Source of the DNA: an uncultured Steroidobacter sp.
GTDB lineage: Bacteria; Pseudomonadota; Gammaproteobacteria; Steroidobacterales; Steroidobacteraceae
NCBI GenBank assembly: GCA_946478975.1
Contig: CAMLEO010000124.1
Coordinates: forward strand, 1-18,387
Direction of reading: 5' to 3'
Length of the DNA stretch: 18,387 nt
The notes beneath the pieces are model-generated. The model was not told the DNA's origin. It saw nothing but the letters and a program-made list of their open reading frames with translations, and searched no databases. Each line of letters starts with the position of its first letter. Positions within the stretch are counted from its first letter, which is position 1. A program made the translations under genes and the position numbers. Positions 7,124 through 14,505 of the stretch are shown one piece after another.

Positions 7124-9243
7124 CGAGTGAGCACTCCTATTCCCCCGATTCCGATGATGGTCTTGTTTTGCACGGCCTGTGGCAGTTCGAGGCGCAGATA
7201 CCGCCCGCGATGAGAGGTATCGAAACGCACGCGTTGAGCCGCACGGCTGGCCGCGATATTGGCGAATTCTCCGCTGCCGGCCGGTGCGCCCCAGGTTTGA
7301 CCATCGGCGCTGACCCAGGCGGTGAACCTCGCCGGCGGTCCCATCCGTTCGGCTGTCGCGACGCTGATTGTATAGTCGACGACCGGTCGCAATGTGAATC
7401 CTTGCAGATCGTGGCTCTGCCCCAGGTCGATCACCACGCTCACGGGTGAATTTGCGGGGCCCAGGAAGGTACCGCCTGCGATCAGACGCTCCGGGTGATC
7501 GCCGGTCGCCGAGACGACACGCCAGTCCTTCGCGGAGAGGTCGAATTCGCGATTGGCAACGGCGCTGCGCGCGCCGCTTTGTTTGGTAACTGCCAAGGCT
7601 CGCACGACGCCGCCCGCGGGCAGCGCGAACGGCGCAGTGTATCGTTGCGACGTCGGGCCTGGCTGCGTTCCGTCCAAAGTGTAGAAAAGAGTCACGTCGC
7701 GGCGCTTGGAGCGCAATGTGACCGTGCCTCGCGCGTCTCGCTCGATCGATGGTTCTTCGACCAGATCCGGCAGCAGATACAGCCCGAATTCGGCCAGGAC
7801 CGGCGAGGCGGCGGCTGTGACGACGCGCAAGCGCACTTTGTTTGTCGTGATCGGCGTGTCGAGTCGAATCAGGCGGCGTGGGCCGATGCAACTATGTTGT
7901 GCGAGAGTGCGCCAGGCGCCGTTCTGCCATGCTTCAAATGCGAACGTATCGATGCGCGCGCCATACTCGATCGCCTCGCGCAAGCGGACCACATCGAACG
8001 TCGCCGCTTCCGGCAATTGCAACTCGATCCACGCGCCCGCGCGGTCGTTTTCACGAGCGGCCCAAGGCGAAGTGCCTGACAGCACGTTGGCAGCCGCAAA
8101 CGTGGGTGAGAATTCGCTGCTTGCAGTGACGCGAGCTGCTCGTGCGAAGTTGCGGCTCATCATCTGGTCGAGCGCTTCGCGAAAGGCCTGCAACGCCTGA
8201 GCGTCCGCTGCGAAAATCTGCCCGCGCCGGTCCGGCGGCACATTGAGCAGCAGATTCGCGCCGCGCCCCACGGACTCGAAATAAAGCTTCATCAAGTTGG
8301 CCGGTGAGCGCACCTGGTCGTTCTCGTCCGGGTGCCAGAACCAACCCGGACGGATGGAGACATCCACTTCGGCGGGATTCCACAACCGGCCGCCACGGAC
8401 GCCGGCGTTGCCACGCTCGGGAGTGAAGGGCTGGTCATCCATCGTCGGCCAGCAGGGATCGCCGGCGACGCCCGCTTCATTGCCGACCCAGCGCACGTCC
8501 ATGTTGGCATCGGCGAACATCACAGCATCCGGCTGCAGTTCTCGAACCATGGCGCGGATCGCGTCCCACTCGTAGTAGGTCGCCGCATCGATCTTTCGCG
8601 TCTCGCGCGCGCCACCATAAAAGCCATCGCCGCCGTTGGCGCCGTCGAACCACACCTCGTGAATCTTGCCGTACTGAGTGAGCAACTCACGCAGCTGGCC
8701 GTGATAGACGCGCACATAACCCGGGCGTCCATACTCGGCATTGTTGCGATCCCACGGCGAAACATACACGCCGAATTTCAATCCGTGTCGCGCGCATGCC
8801 GCGGCGATCTCGCCGACGATATCGCCACGCCCCTGTTTGTATGGACTCTTGGCGATCGTGTGCTCGGTGTGGCGGCTCGGCCAGAGGCAGAAGCCATCGT
8901 GATGTTTGGCGGTGATGATGAGCTGCTTCAGTCCACCGGCCTTGCATGAGGCAACGATCTGTTCGGCGCTGAAGTCGCGCGGATCGAAGAGTGCGGGATC
9001 CTCGTCTCCCAGGCCCCACTCGCGATCCGTGAACGTGTTGACGGTGAAGTGCAGAAATCCGTACGTCTCCAACTCATGCCAGGCGCGTTGCCGAGTCGAC
9101 GGCAGGGCTCCATACGGAGCCGGCGCGGCCGGGTTGTCTCGCGCAAACAAGCGCGGGGCCGCGAGCAACAGACAGGAGGAGCCCGCGGCCGTGCGGATGA
9201 GATGGCGCCGGGAAAAGGTTGTTCTCATGGGCTGGTTCGGCAT
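7120..9243 (-). CDS. Alpha-L-fucosidase, GH29, with C-terminal discoidin-like and Fn3-like domains
   Basis: About 707 residues, removing alpha-linked fucose. The catalytic TIM barrel (~45-370) contains AKHHDGFCLWPSRHT, GVYVSPWDRN and EVWFDGANG with the predicted nucleophile Asp200. LLLNVPPDRRG closes the barrel. This arrangement resembles the GH29-B branch, which includes plant-type alpha-1,3/1,4-fucosidases acting on Lewis-a and related structures. Residues ~375-500 look like an F5/8-type carbohydrate-binding domain, ~510-580 a chitobiase-type Fn3 module (FYTLDGTQPG), and the C-terminus a second discoidin-like domain. The twin-arginine motif SRRHLIR followed by a hydrophobic stretch implies Tat export. 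I chose ATG 9243 over 9228 because AGGA lies upstream; both keep the signal. First gene of the minus-strand operon. Confidence 0.94.
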   Translation of the reverse strand: MPNQPMRTTFSRRHLIRTAAGSSCLLLAAPRLFARDNPAAPAPYGALPSTRQRAWHELETYGFLHFTVNTFTDREWGLGDEDPALFDPRDFSAEQIVASCKAGGLKQLIITAKHHDGFCLWPSRHTEHTIAKSPYKQGRGDIVGEIAAACARHGLKFGVYVSPWDRNNAEYGRPGYVRVYHGQLRELLTQYGKIHEVWFDGANGGDGFYGGARETRKIDAATYYEWDAIRAMVRELQPDAVMFADANMDVRWVGNEAGVAGDPCWPTMDDQPFTPERGNAGVRGGRLWNPAEVDVSIRPGWFWHPDENDQVRSPANLMKLYFESVGRGANLLLNVPPDRRGQIFAADAQALQAFREALDQMMSRNFARAARVTASSEFSPTFAAANVLSGTSPWAARENDRAGAWIELQLPEAATFDVVRLREAIEYGARIDTFAFEAWQNGAWRTLAQHSCIGPRRLIRLDTPITTNKVRLRVVTAAASPVLAEFGLYLLPDLVEEPSIERDARGTVTLRSKRRDVTLFYTLDGTQPGPTSQRYTAPFALPAGGVVRALAVTKQSGARSAVANREFDLSAKDWRVVSATGDHPERLIAGGTFLGPANSPVSVVIDLGQSHDLQGFTLRPVVDYTISVATAERMGPPARFTAWVSADGQTWGAPAGSGEFANIAASRAAQRVRFDTSHRGRYLRLELPQAVQNKTIIGIGGIGVLTR

Positions 9244-9437
9244 TGGTATGCGGTGGTCCTGGGTTGGTGTGTCATACCGCTTCGGCGGGTTGGAGCGCTT
9301 CTGTTCAGGTTGTGTCTGACGCGCCCCAGTTTGGACGCGCATGGAAAAACTGCTGCAAAATCGTGCAAAAACGTCCGCTGCGGTCTCCGAGAGTAAAATC
9401 GGTCAGGCCAGTTTGTAATTTGGGTTGTCGAAAGTGT

Positions 9438-9467
9438 TTGACGTCTCAACGGGACCGGCATTAGGAT
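9438..9467 (+). promoter_or_regulatory. Candidate promoter of the GH20-GH3-GH35/GH92 operon
   Basis: TTGACG (9438-9443) and TAGGAT (9462-9467) are separated by 18 bases, a plausible sigma70-type pair. Transcription would begin around 9474, inside the 19-base element at 9471-9489, so a bound repressor would block it. It would give a leader of about 36 bases to the ATG at 9510. Pattern-based only. Confidence 0.4.
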
Positions 9468-9468
9468 C

Positions 9469-9496
9469 GTAATACCACTTTAGTGCCAACTGTCAA
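9469..9496 (-). promoter_or_regulatory. Candidate promoter of the GH29-amidase-CutC-regulator operon
   Basis: On the minus strand a consensus TTGACA (plus bases 9491-9496) is followed after 16 bases by TATTAC (9469-9474). The spacer is filled by the 19-base element. The transcript would start near 9462 and carry a leader of about 220 bases before the fucosidase start; I see no gene or clear structure in that leader. It overlaps the opposing GH20 promoter, so the two operons share one control point. Confidence 0.5.
9471..9489 (-). promoter_or_regulatory. 19-base TGG direct-repeat element, copy 3 (shared divergent promoter)
   Basis: The minus strand reads TTGGCACTAAAGTGGTATT, with two TGG triplets 11 bases apart as in the copies at 2152-2170 and 2259-2277. 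It lies between the boxes of the GH29-operon promoter and over the predicted start point of the GH20-operon transcript, so one bound protein could control both operons. An adjoining 15-base imperfect palindrome, CCAACTGTCAATTGG (9486-9500), may extend the site. Confidence 0.55.
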
Positions 9497-9509
9497 TTGG
9501 TTCTATAAG

Positions 9510-11948
9510 ATGGCGCGCATCGTTTGCAATCGGCGGCGGAAAATCGTGGCGCATCGGACTCTATCCCCCCCATCTGATAAACCAGTTCTCCGCCGCCGAT
9601 TATTGCACTCGGTACGTCCGTGTACCTCGCCCTGCGGGCAGCCTGAAGGCTGCGCAAAACGGCCGTCCTGCCGTTTTGTGCCTGTGCTGGCGTCGCTGCT
9701 GATATTCAGCGGCGCAGCCAGCGCGGGCTCATCGCTGATTCCGTGGCCGGCAAAGATCGCATCTTCGCCGGGCGCATTCACTGTCGATGCGCAAACGCCC
9801 ATCTGTGCGCCGGGCGCGGCCAGCGCAGCGGCGACTCGGTTGCAGGCTGTCGTCAAGGATGTGCAAGGGCTGGACTTGAAAACTCGCAGTTGTGAGCGCG
9901 CAGGCATCGTGCTCGCACATTCATCGACTGCTGCTGTAACCGATGCAGAAGGCTACACACTGGATGTGACTGTCGACGGCGTACGCATCGAAGCGCGCAC
10001 GGAGGCGGGACTCTTCTATGGCGCCATGACAGCAGCCCAGATGCTGTCCGGCGGGCCGGCGTACGGCGCGCCGGTGCGGCTGAGCGGAATTCATATCGAA
10101 GATTTGCCACGTTTCAAATGGCGTGGACTGATGCTCGATCCGGCGCGGCATTTCCTGCCCACGGCGGAGGTGAAACGGATCATCGAGCAGATGGCCCAGC
10201 ACAAGCTCAACGTGCTCCATCTGCATCTCACCGACGATCAGGGCTGGCGCATCGAAATCAAACGTTATCCGGAGCTCACAAAAATCGGTGCGTGGCGCAC
10301 GCCGCCATCGAACGGTGGGCCGGGCAGCGAAGCTCAGGTGTATGGCGGTTTCTATACGCAGGCAGAGCTTCGCGACCTCGTGACGTATGCAGCCGCGCGC
10401 CACATCACCATCGTCCCTGAAATCGATTTGCCGGGTCATGCCCAAGCCGCGGTCGCAGCCCGTCCGCAGATCGGCGTGCCCGGCGATCGGCCGCAGGTGT
10501 CGAACGACTGGGGCATCAACCCATATCTATTCAACACCAACGACGACAGCCTGACGTTCCTGAAGCACGTGCTGGATGAGGTCATGGCGCTGTTCCCTGG
10601 CAAGTACATTCATCTGGGCGGCGACGAAGCGATCAAAGATCAGTGGCGGGCCTCGCCGACCATCCAGGCGCAAATGAAGGCGCTAGGCGTCACCAGCGAA
10701 CACGCGTTGCAGAGCTGGTTCATGGAGCAGTTGGGGCAGTACCTCGCGGAGCACGGCCGACGCATGGTGGGCTGGGACGAGATCCTCGAAGGCGGTGTGC
10801 CCCCAGGTGCCACAGTCATGAGCTGGCGTGGCACGCGCGGCGCGATCGCAGCGGCGCGTCTCGATCATGACGTCGTGTTGTCACCGACGTCGCCGCTGTA
10901 TTTCGACAATCTGCAAAGCCGGCGCGACGATGAGCCGGCAGGGCGCCTGGACATCGTGCCGTTGTCGCAGGTTTATAACTTCGAAGTCATGCCCACCGTG
11001 TTGAGCATCGAGGAAGCGCGTCACGTGCTGGGTGCGCAAGCCAACCTGTGGAGCGAGTTTCTGCTCTCGCCTTGGTATGTTCAGCACGCGGCGTTCCCGC
11101 GTGCCGCCGCGTTGGCCGAAGCAGTGTGGACGCCGCCTTCCAGCAAGAACTGGGCAGGGTTTCTGCAGCGCCTGCCCGCACAGCTGCAGCGGTATCGTCG
11201 ACAGGGGATCGCCGCTTCCGACGCCGCGTTCGCGGTCGATTTCCAACTCGCCGACGGGCGCAACGCCGCTGTGCGCAGTGGTGGCGGCGCAGTCTCGCTC
11301 ATCAATCAAACGAGCTTCGGCAACATCCATTACACGCTCGACGATTCGGAGCCTGATGTTCGAGCGAAGCGTTACGAGACGCCGCTCGATCTCAAACTGG
11401 GCACGAAGATTCGAGCCGCGGTTTTCAGCGATGACGGCTTGCCATTGGCGGCGCCTCGCACCTACGATTTCAGCGCGCAGGCGCTGCGGACACGCACTTC
11501 AAATCAGCTGCGGGCTTGCGGCAGCTTCGGGTTGCGCATGCCGCTGACGCCGAATTCACCAGCGACCGCGCCGGTGTACGACGTCGATTTGTTTTATAGC
11601 TGCTATATCTATCCTCAGGCCCTGCTGGACGACGTGACGGCGGTGCAAGTCGATTACGCCAGGCTGGCGCGGAACTATGGCCTGGCCGATGAGAAGAGCA
11701 AAGTGAAATCCTATCCATCGCGGACCCCGTTCGGCGAGCTGGTGGTCTATGCGGACCGCTGTGAAACTGGAGCGGAGCTGGCGCGAACACCTTTGCCCGA
11801 TCCGGCGCGGAGCGACAATCGGCGGAGTTTCAACATTCCGATTGCACCTGAATCCGGGGAGCAGGACCTGTGCTTCATTTTCACCGCGGCGACGGACGGG
11901 CCGCTGTACGCCATCGACACCATAAAATTGATCGCGCCGATGAAATGA
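9510..11948 (+). CDS. Beta-N-acetylhexosaminidase, GH20
   Basis: Exo-enzyme removing terminal beta-GlcNAc (or GalNAc) from glycans. Counted from ATG 9510 (812 residues), the GH20 N-terminal domain spans ~72-195 and the catalytic barrel ~200-560. The latter holds WRGLMLDPARHFLP, LNVLHLHLTDDQGWRIE, IVPEIDLPGHAQA and the HLGGDEA motif, where Asp372-Glu373 are the substrate-assisted catalysis pair. The C-terminal part has a chitobiase-type Fn3 module (IHYTLDDSEPD) and a further beta-sandwich-like region. The start is uncertain: a secretion signal core (VPVLASLLIFSGAASA) lies only at ~57-72, and the preceding ~55 codons are repeat-derived DNA. GTG 9483, TTG 9603 and GTG 9678 are in-frame alternatives, and none has a clear ribosome site. 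The stop overlaps the GH3 start by 4 bases (ATGA). Confidence 0.93.
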   Translation: MARIVCNRRRKIVAHRTLSPPSDKPVLRRRLLHSVRPCTSPCGQPEGCAKRPSCRFVPVLASLLIFSGAASAGSSLIPWPAKIASSPGAFTVDAQTPICAPGAASAAATRLQAVVKDVQGLDLKTRSCERAGIVLAHSSTAAVTDAEGYTLDVTVDGVRIEARTEAGLFYGAMTAAQMLSGGPAYGAPVRLSGIHIEDLPRFKWRGLMLDPARHFLPTAEVKRIIEQMAQHKLNVLHLHLTDDQGWRIEIKRYPELTKIGAWRTPPSNGGPGSEAQVYGGFYTQAELRDLVTYAAARHITIVPEIDLPGHAQAAVAARPQIGVPGDRPQVSNDWGINPYLFNTNDDSLTFLKHVLDEVMALFPGKYIHLGGDEAIKDQWRASPTIQAQMKALGVTSEHALQSWFMEQLGQYLAEHGRRMVGWDEILEGGVPPGATVMSWRGTRGAIAAARLDHDVVLSPTSPLYFDNLQSRRDDEPAGRLDIVPLSQVYNFEVMPTVLSIEEARHVLGAQANLWSEFLLSPWYVQHAAFPRAAALAEAVWTPPSSKNWAGFLQRLPAQLQRYRRQGIAASDAAFAVDFQLADGRNAAVRSGGGAVSLINQTSFGNIHYTLDDSEPDVRAKRYETPLDLKLGTKIRAAVFSDDGLPLAAPRTYDFSAQALRTRTSNQLRACGSFGLRMPLTPNSPATAPVYDVDLFYSCYIYPQALLDDVTAVQVDYARLARNYGLADEKSKVKSYPSRTPFGELVVYADRCETGAELARTPLPDPARSDNRRSFNIPIAPESGEQDLCFIFTAATDGPLYAIDTIKLIAPMK
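9525..9607. repeat. Inverted repeat with GC-rich arms inside the GH20 5' end
   Basis: The left arm TGCAATCGGCGGCGGA (9525-9540) pairs with the right arm TCCGCCGCCGATTATTGCA (9589-9607). The match is perfect apart from a 3-base insertion in the right arm. About 48 bases lie between, including a run of seven C. It could be the ends of a small non-autonomous element or an RNA hairpin in the leader. I see no flanking target duplication. Confidence 0.55.
9611..9682. repeat. Three consecutive hairpins, REP/BIME-like
   Basis: Three inverted repeats lie side by side: GGTAC/GTACC (9611-9626), GCAGCC-tgaa-GGCTGC (9638-9653) and CAAAACGGC-cgtcct-GCCGTTTTG (9655-9678), the last extendable to 9652-9681. 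The hairpin series resembles extragenic palindromic elements, but here it is translated in frame as part of the GH20 N-terminus. No second copy is present in the window, so repeat status needs the genome. Confidence 0.55.
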
Positions 11949-14497
11949 GTCGCCGTCTCTCGATCTTGCTATACATCGCGGCCGCGACCGCACCGGCGGC
12001 GGTTGCGGCCGAGTCGCCGATCGAGGCCATGACGCTCGAAGAGAAGGTGGCGCAACTGCAAGCCGCCGCTCCGGCAATTCCTCGCCTGGGTGTGAAAGCA
12101 TACAACTGGTGGAACGAAGGCCTGCACGGCATCGCGCGCAATGGCTATGCCACCGTGTTCCCTCAGGCCATCGGTCTCGCGGCGACTTGGAATCCCGGCT
12201 TGTTGCAACAGATCGGTGACGTCGTTGCCACCGAAGCACGCGCCAAGTACAACGCCGTCGGCATCGACAAAGATCATGGTCGATATCAAGGGCTGACCGT
12301 CTGGTCGCCGAATATCAATATCTTTCGCGATCCGCGCTGGGGGCGAGGGCAGGAAACATACGGCGAGGATCCGTATCTCACCGGCACGCTCGCGACCGCG
12401 TTCGTCAGCGGCCTGCAGGGTCCGGATCCCGCGCATCCGAAAACGATTGCCTCCATCAAACATTTCGCCGTCCACTCCGGTCCCGAGGCAGGCCGGCATG
12501 GCTTCGATGTCGACGTGTCTCCCTATGATCTGCAGGCAACGTATTTGCCCGCTTTTCGGCGCGCGGTCATCGAGGGCAAGGTCGGCTCGGTCATGTGCGC
12601 CTACAACTCGCTGCATGGCGTTCCGGCCTGCGCCAACGCGTCGTTGTTACAAACTCATTTGCGAGCGGCGTGGGGATTCGATGGCTATGTCGTGACTGAT
12701 TGCGATTCGGTCTACGACATGGCGAATTTCCATTTCTATCGCCCGAGCCTGGCGGAAAACGCCGCGGCGGCGCTGGAGGCCGGCACGGATCTGAATTGCG
12801 GCACCGGATATTCCAAACTCACCGAAGCGGTTCGTAACAAACTCGTTTCAGAACATCTCATCGACCGCGCGTTGAATCGGCTCTGGGTCGCGCGCACCAA
12901 GCTCGGACTCGATGGCAAAGGCAGCCCCTACGATGCAATCGGGCCGGAGCAGATTCATTCGCCGGCAGCCGCCGCGCTGGCGTTGCAGGCGGCGCGTGAA
13001 TCGATTGTGCTGCTAAAGAACAATGGCGTGTTGCCGCTCAAACCGGCCACTCGAATCGCGGTCGTCGGTCCAAACGCCGATTCGCTCGCTGTATTGCAAG
13101 CCAACTATCACGGCACAGCGATTGCGCCGGTCACGCCGCTGGTCGGATTGCGTCGGCTGCTCGGTGCCGAAAAGGTGAGTTATGCGCAAGGCGCCGGTAT
13201 CGCCGAGGGCGTGCCCCTGGTCATCCCCGAAACCAATCTGCGCACAGCGACGGGTGAGCCGGGCCTGATGGGTGAATACTTCACCACCGCCGACTTCAGC
13301 GGCAAACCGGTGTTGACGCGCATCGATCGTACGATCGAGCTGGACCTGCAAAACGCGGCGCCGGTGCCGGAGCTGGCCAGCAGTCGCTGGGATGGTTTCA
13401 TTGCGGTTCCCGGGCCTGGCGACTATCGCCTGCACATCGCGCTGGAGCGCTGCTGGGATTGCAACAACCAGCACGACACCGCGCAGCTGTTCATCGACGA
13501 TCAGGCAGTCATCGTCAACGCCGATGACGAACAGCAGTTGAGCGCGACCCTGCACTTCGATGATTCCCGCCCGCGCAAAATTCGCCTGGAGTTCAGGCAC
13601 AGCGGCGACTGGGGGCTGCGTCTGCAGTGGCAGCCCGCTCCAGGCGTGCAGCTTGCAGAGGCGCTGCAGGCTGCACAGCGTGCCGACGCAGTGGTTGCCT
13701 TTGTCGGCCTGTCGCCGGATGTCGAAGGCGAAGAATTGCAGATACTGGTGCCGGGCTTCGATCACGGCGATCGCACCGACTTAGGCCTGCCTGCCGAGCA
13801 GGAGCATCTGCTGAGTGCGCTGAAGAACACGGGCAAGCCGCTCATCGTCGTCGTGCTGTCGGGCGGTGCGGTGGCAGTGAAATGGGCCAGCGAACATGCC
13901 GACGCCGTGCTGCAAGCGTGGTATCCGGGCGAGGCGGGCGGTACTGCGATCGCGGAGACGCTGCTGGGTCGAAACAATCCTTCCGGCCGCCTGCCGGTGA
14001 CAATTTATAAATCGGTGCAGGATCTTCCCGCGTTCGTCGATTACCGCATGACCGGCAGAACGTATCGTTACTTCAGGGGCAAGCCGCTGTATGAGTTCGG
14101 TCACGGCTTGAGTTACACCACGTTCGCCTACCGAAACCTTAGACTGTCATCGCGTAACGTGAAGGTGGGTGAACAGGTGCGGGTTACTGCGACGGTGACG
14201 AACACCGGCAGGCTCGCGGGCGATGAGGTCGCGCAGTTATATCTGACGCCGCCGGCGAACGAACAGGGGCTTCTGCGTGAGCTCGCAGGAATTCGCCGCG
14301 TGCATTTGTCGCCAGGCGAGAGCGCAGATGTGACTTTCGATCTGTCGCCGCGTGAGTTGAGCATGGTCGACGCATCTGGAGTACGTTCGCAGATCCCAGC
14401 AGACTTCGGTTTATATGTAGGCGGCGCGCAGCCGGGCGGGAATGCGGGCGTGAGCGGGAAGCTGACCGTGAACGGCAGCAAGCGGTTGCCGGATTGA
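11945..14497 (+). CDS. GH3 beta-xylosidase/beta-glucosidase with PA14 insert
   Basis: Length 850 residues, with signal peptide MSRRLSILLYIAAATAPAAVAA. The GH3 N-terminal barrel (~25-330) carries YNWWNEGLHGIA, WSPNINIFRDPRWGRGQETY and IKHFAVHSGPE. GYVVTDCDSV contains Asp252 as predicted nucleophile; the DCDSV form is typical of plant-like and Bacteroidetes-like beta-xylosidases. The C-terminal GH3 domain begins near 348 (ESIVLLKNNGVLPL). It is interrupted at ~439-563 by a PA14-type domain (GLMGEYFTTADF ... LRLQWQPAP) and resumes with DAVVAFVGLSPDVEGEEL. An Fn3-like domain closes the protein (~738-835). In this context the likely substrate is the beta-1,2-xylose of plant N-glycans, but beta-glucosidase activity cannot be excluded. 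The start at 11945 rather than 11870 is set by the signal peptide and the ATGA overlap with GH20. Confidence 0.93.
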   Translation: MSRRLSILLYIAAATAPAAVAAESPIEAMTLEEKVAQLQAAAPAIPRLGVKAYNWWNEGLHGIARNGYATVFPQAIGLAATWNPGLLQQIGDVVATEARAKYNAVGIDKDHGRYQGLTVWSPNINIFRDPRWGRGQETYGEDPYLTGTLATAFVSGLQGPDPAHPKTIASIKHFAVHSGPEAGRHGFDVDVSPYDLQATYLPAFRRAVIEGKVGSVMCAYNSLHGVPACANASLLQTHLRAAWGFDGYVVTDCDSVYDMANFHFYRPSLAENAAAALEAGTDLNCGTGYSKLTEAVRNKLVSEHLIDRALNRLWVARTKLGLDGKGSPYDAIGPEQIHSPAAAALALQAARESIVLLKNNGVLPLKPATRIAVVGPNADSLAVLQANYHGTAIAPVTPLVGLRRLLGAEKVSYAQGAGIAEGVPLVIPETNLRTATGEPGLMGEYFTTADFSGKPVLTRIDRTIELDLQNAAPVPELASSRWDGFIAVPGPGDYRLHIALERCWDCNNQHDTAQLFIDDQAVIVNADDEQQLSATLHFDDSRPRKIRLEFRHSGDWGLRLQWQPAPGVQLAEALQAAQRADAVVAFVGLSPDVEGEELQILVPGFDHGDRTDLGLPAEQEHLLSALKNTGKPLIVVVLSGGAVAVKWASEHADAVLQAWYPGEAGGTAIAETLLGRNNPSGRLPVTIYKSVQDLPAFVDYRMTGRTYRYFRGKPLYEFGHGLSYTTFAYRNLRLSSRNVKVGEQVRVTATVTNTGRLAGDEVAQLYLTPPANEQGLLRELAGIRRVHLSPGESADVTFDLSPRELSMVDASGVRSQIPADFGLYVGGAQPGGNAGVSGKLTVNGSKRLPD

Positions 14498-14505
14498 ATG
14501 GAAAC

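Noticed and set aside
7124..7891. Upstream extension of the amidase frame
   Set aside because: This part lies out of frame within the GH29 C-terminal domains and would hide the signal peptide. The ATG at 7123 gives the family's normal length.
9483..9509. GTG 9483 as start of the GH20 protein
   Set aside because: It lies inside the operator-like element and only about 9 bases after the predicted transcription start, with no ribosome site. ATG 9510 is preferred, though later starts remain possible.
9652..9681. Strong hairpin as a transcription terminator
   Set aside because: It has no T-run after the stem and lies within the open GH20 frame, upstream of the mature enzyme.
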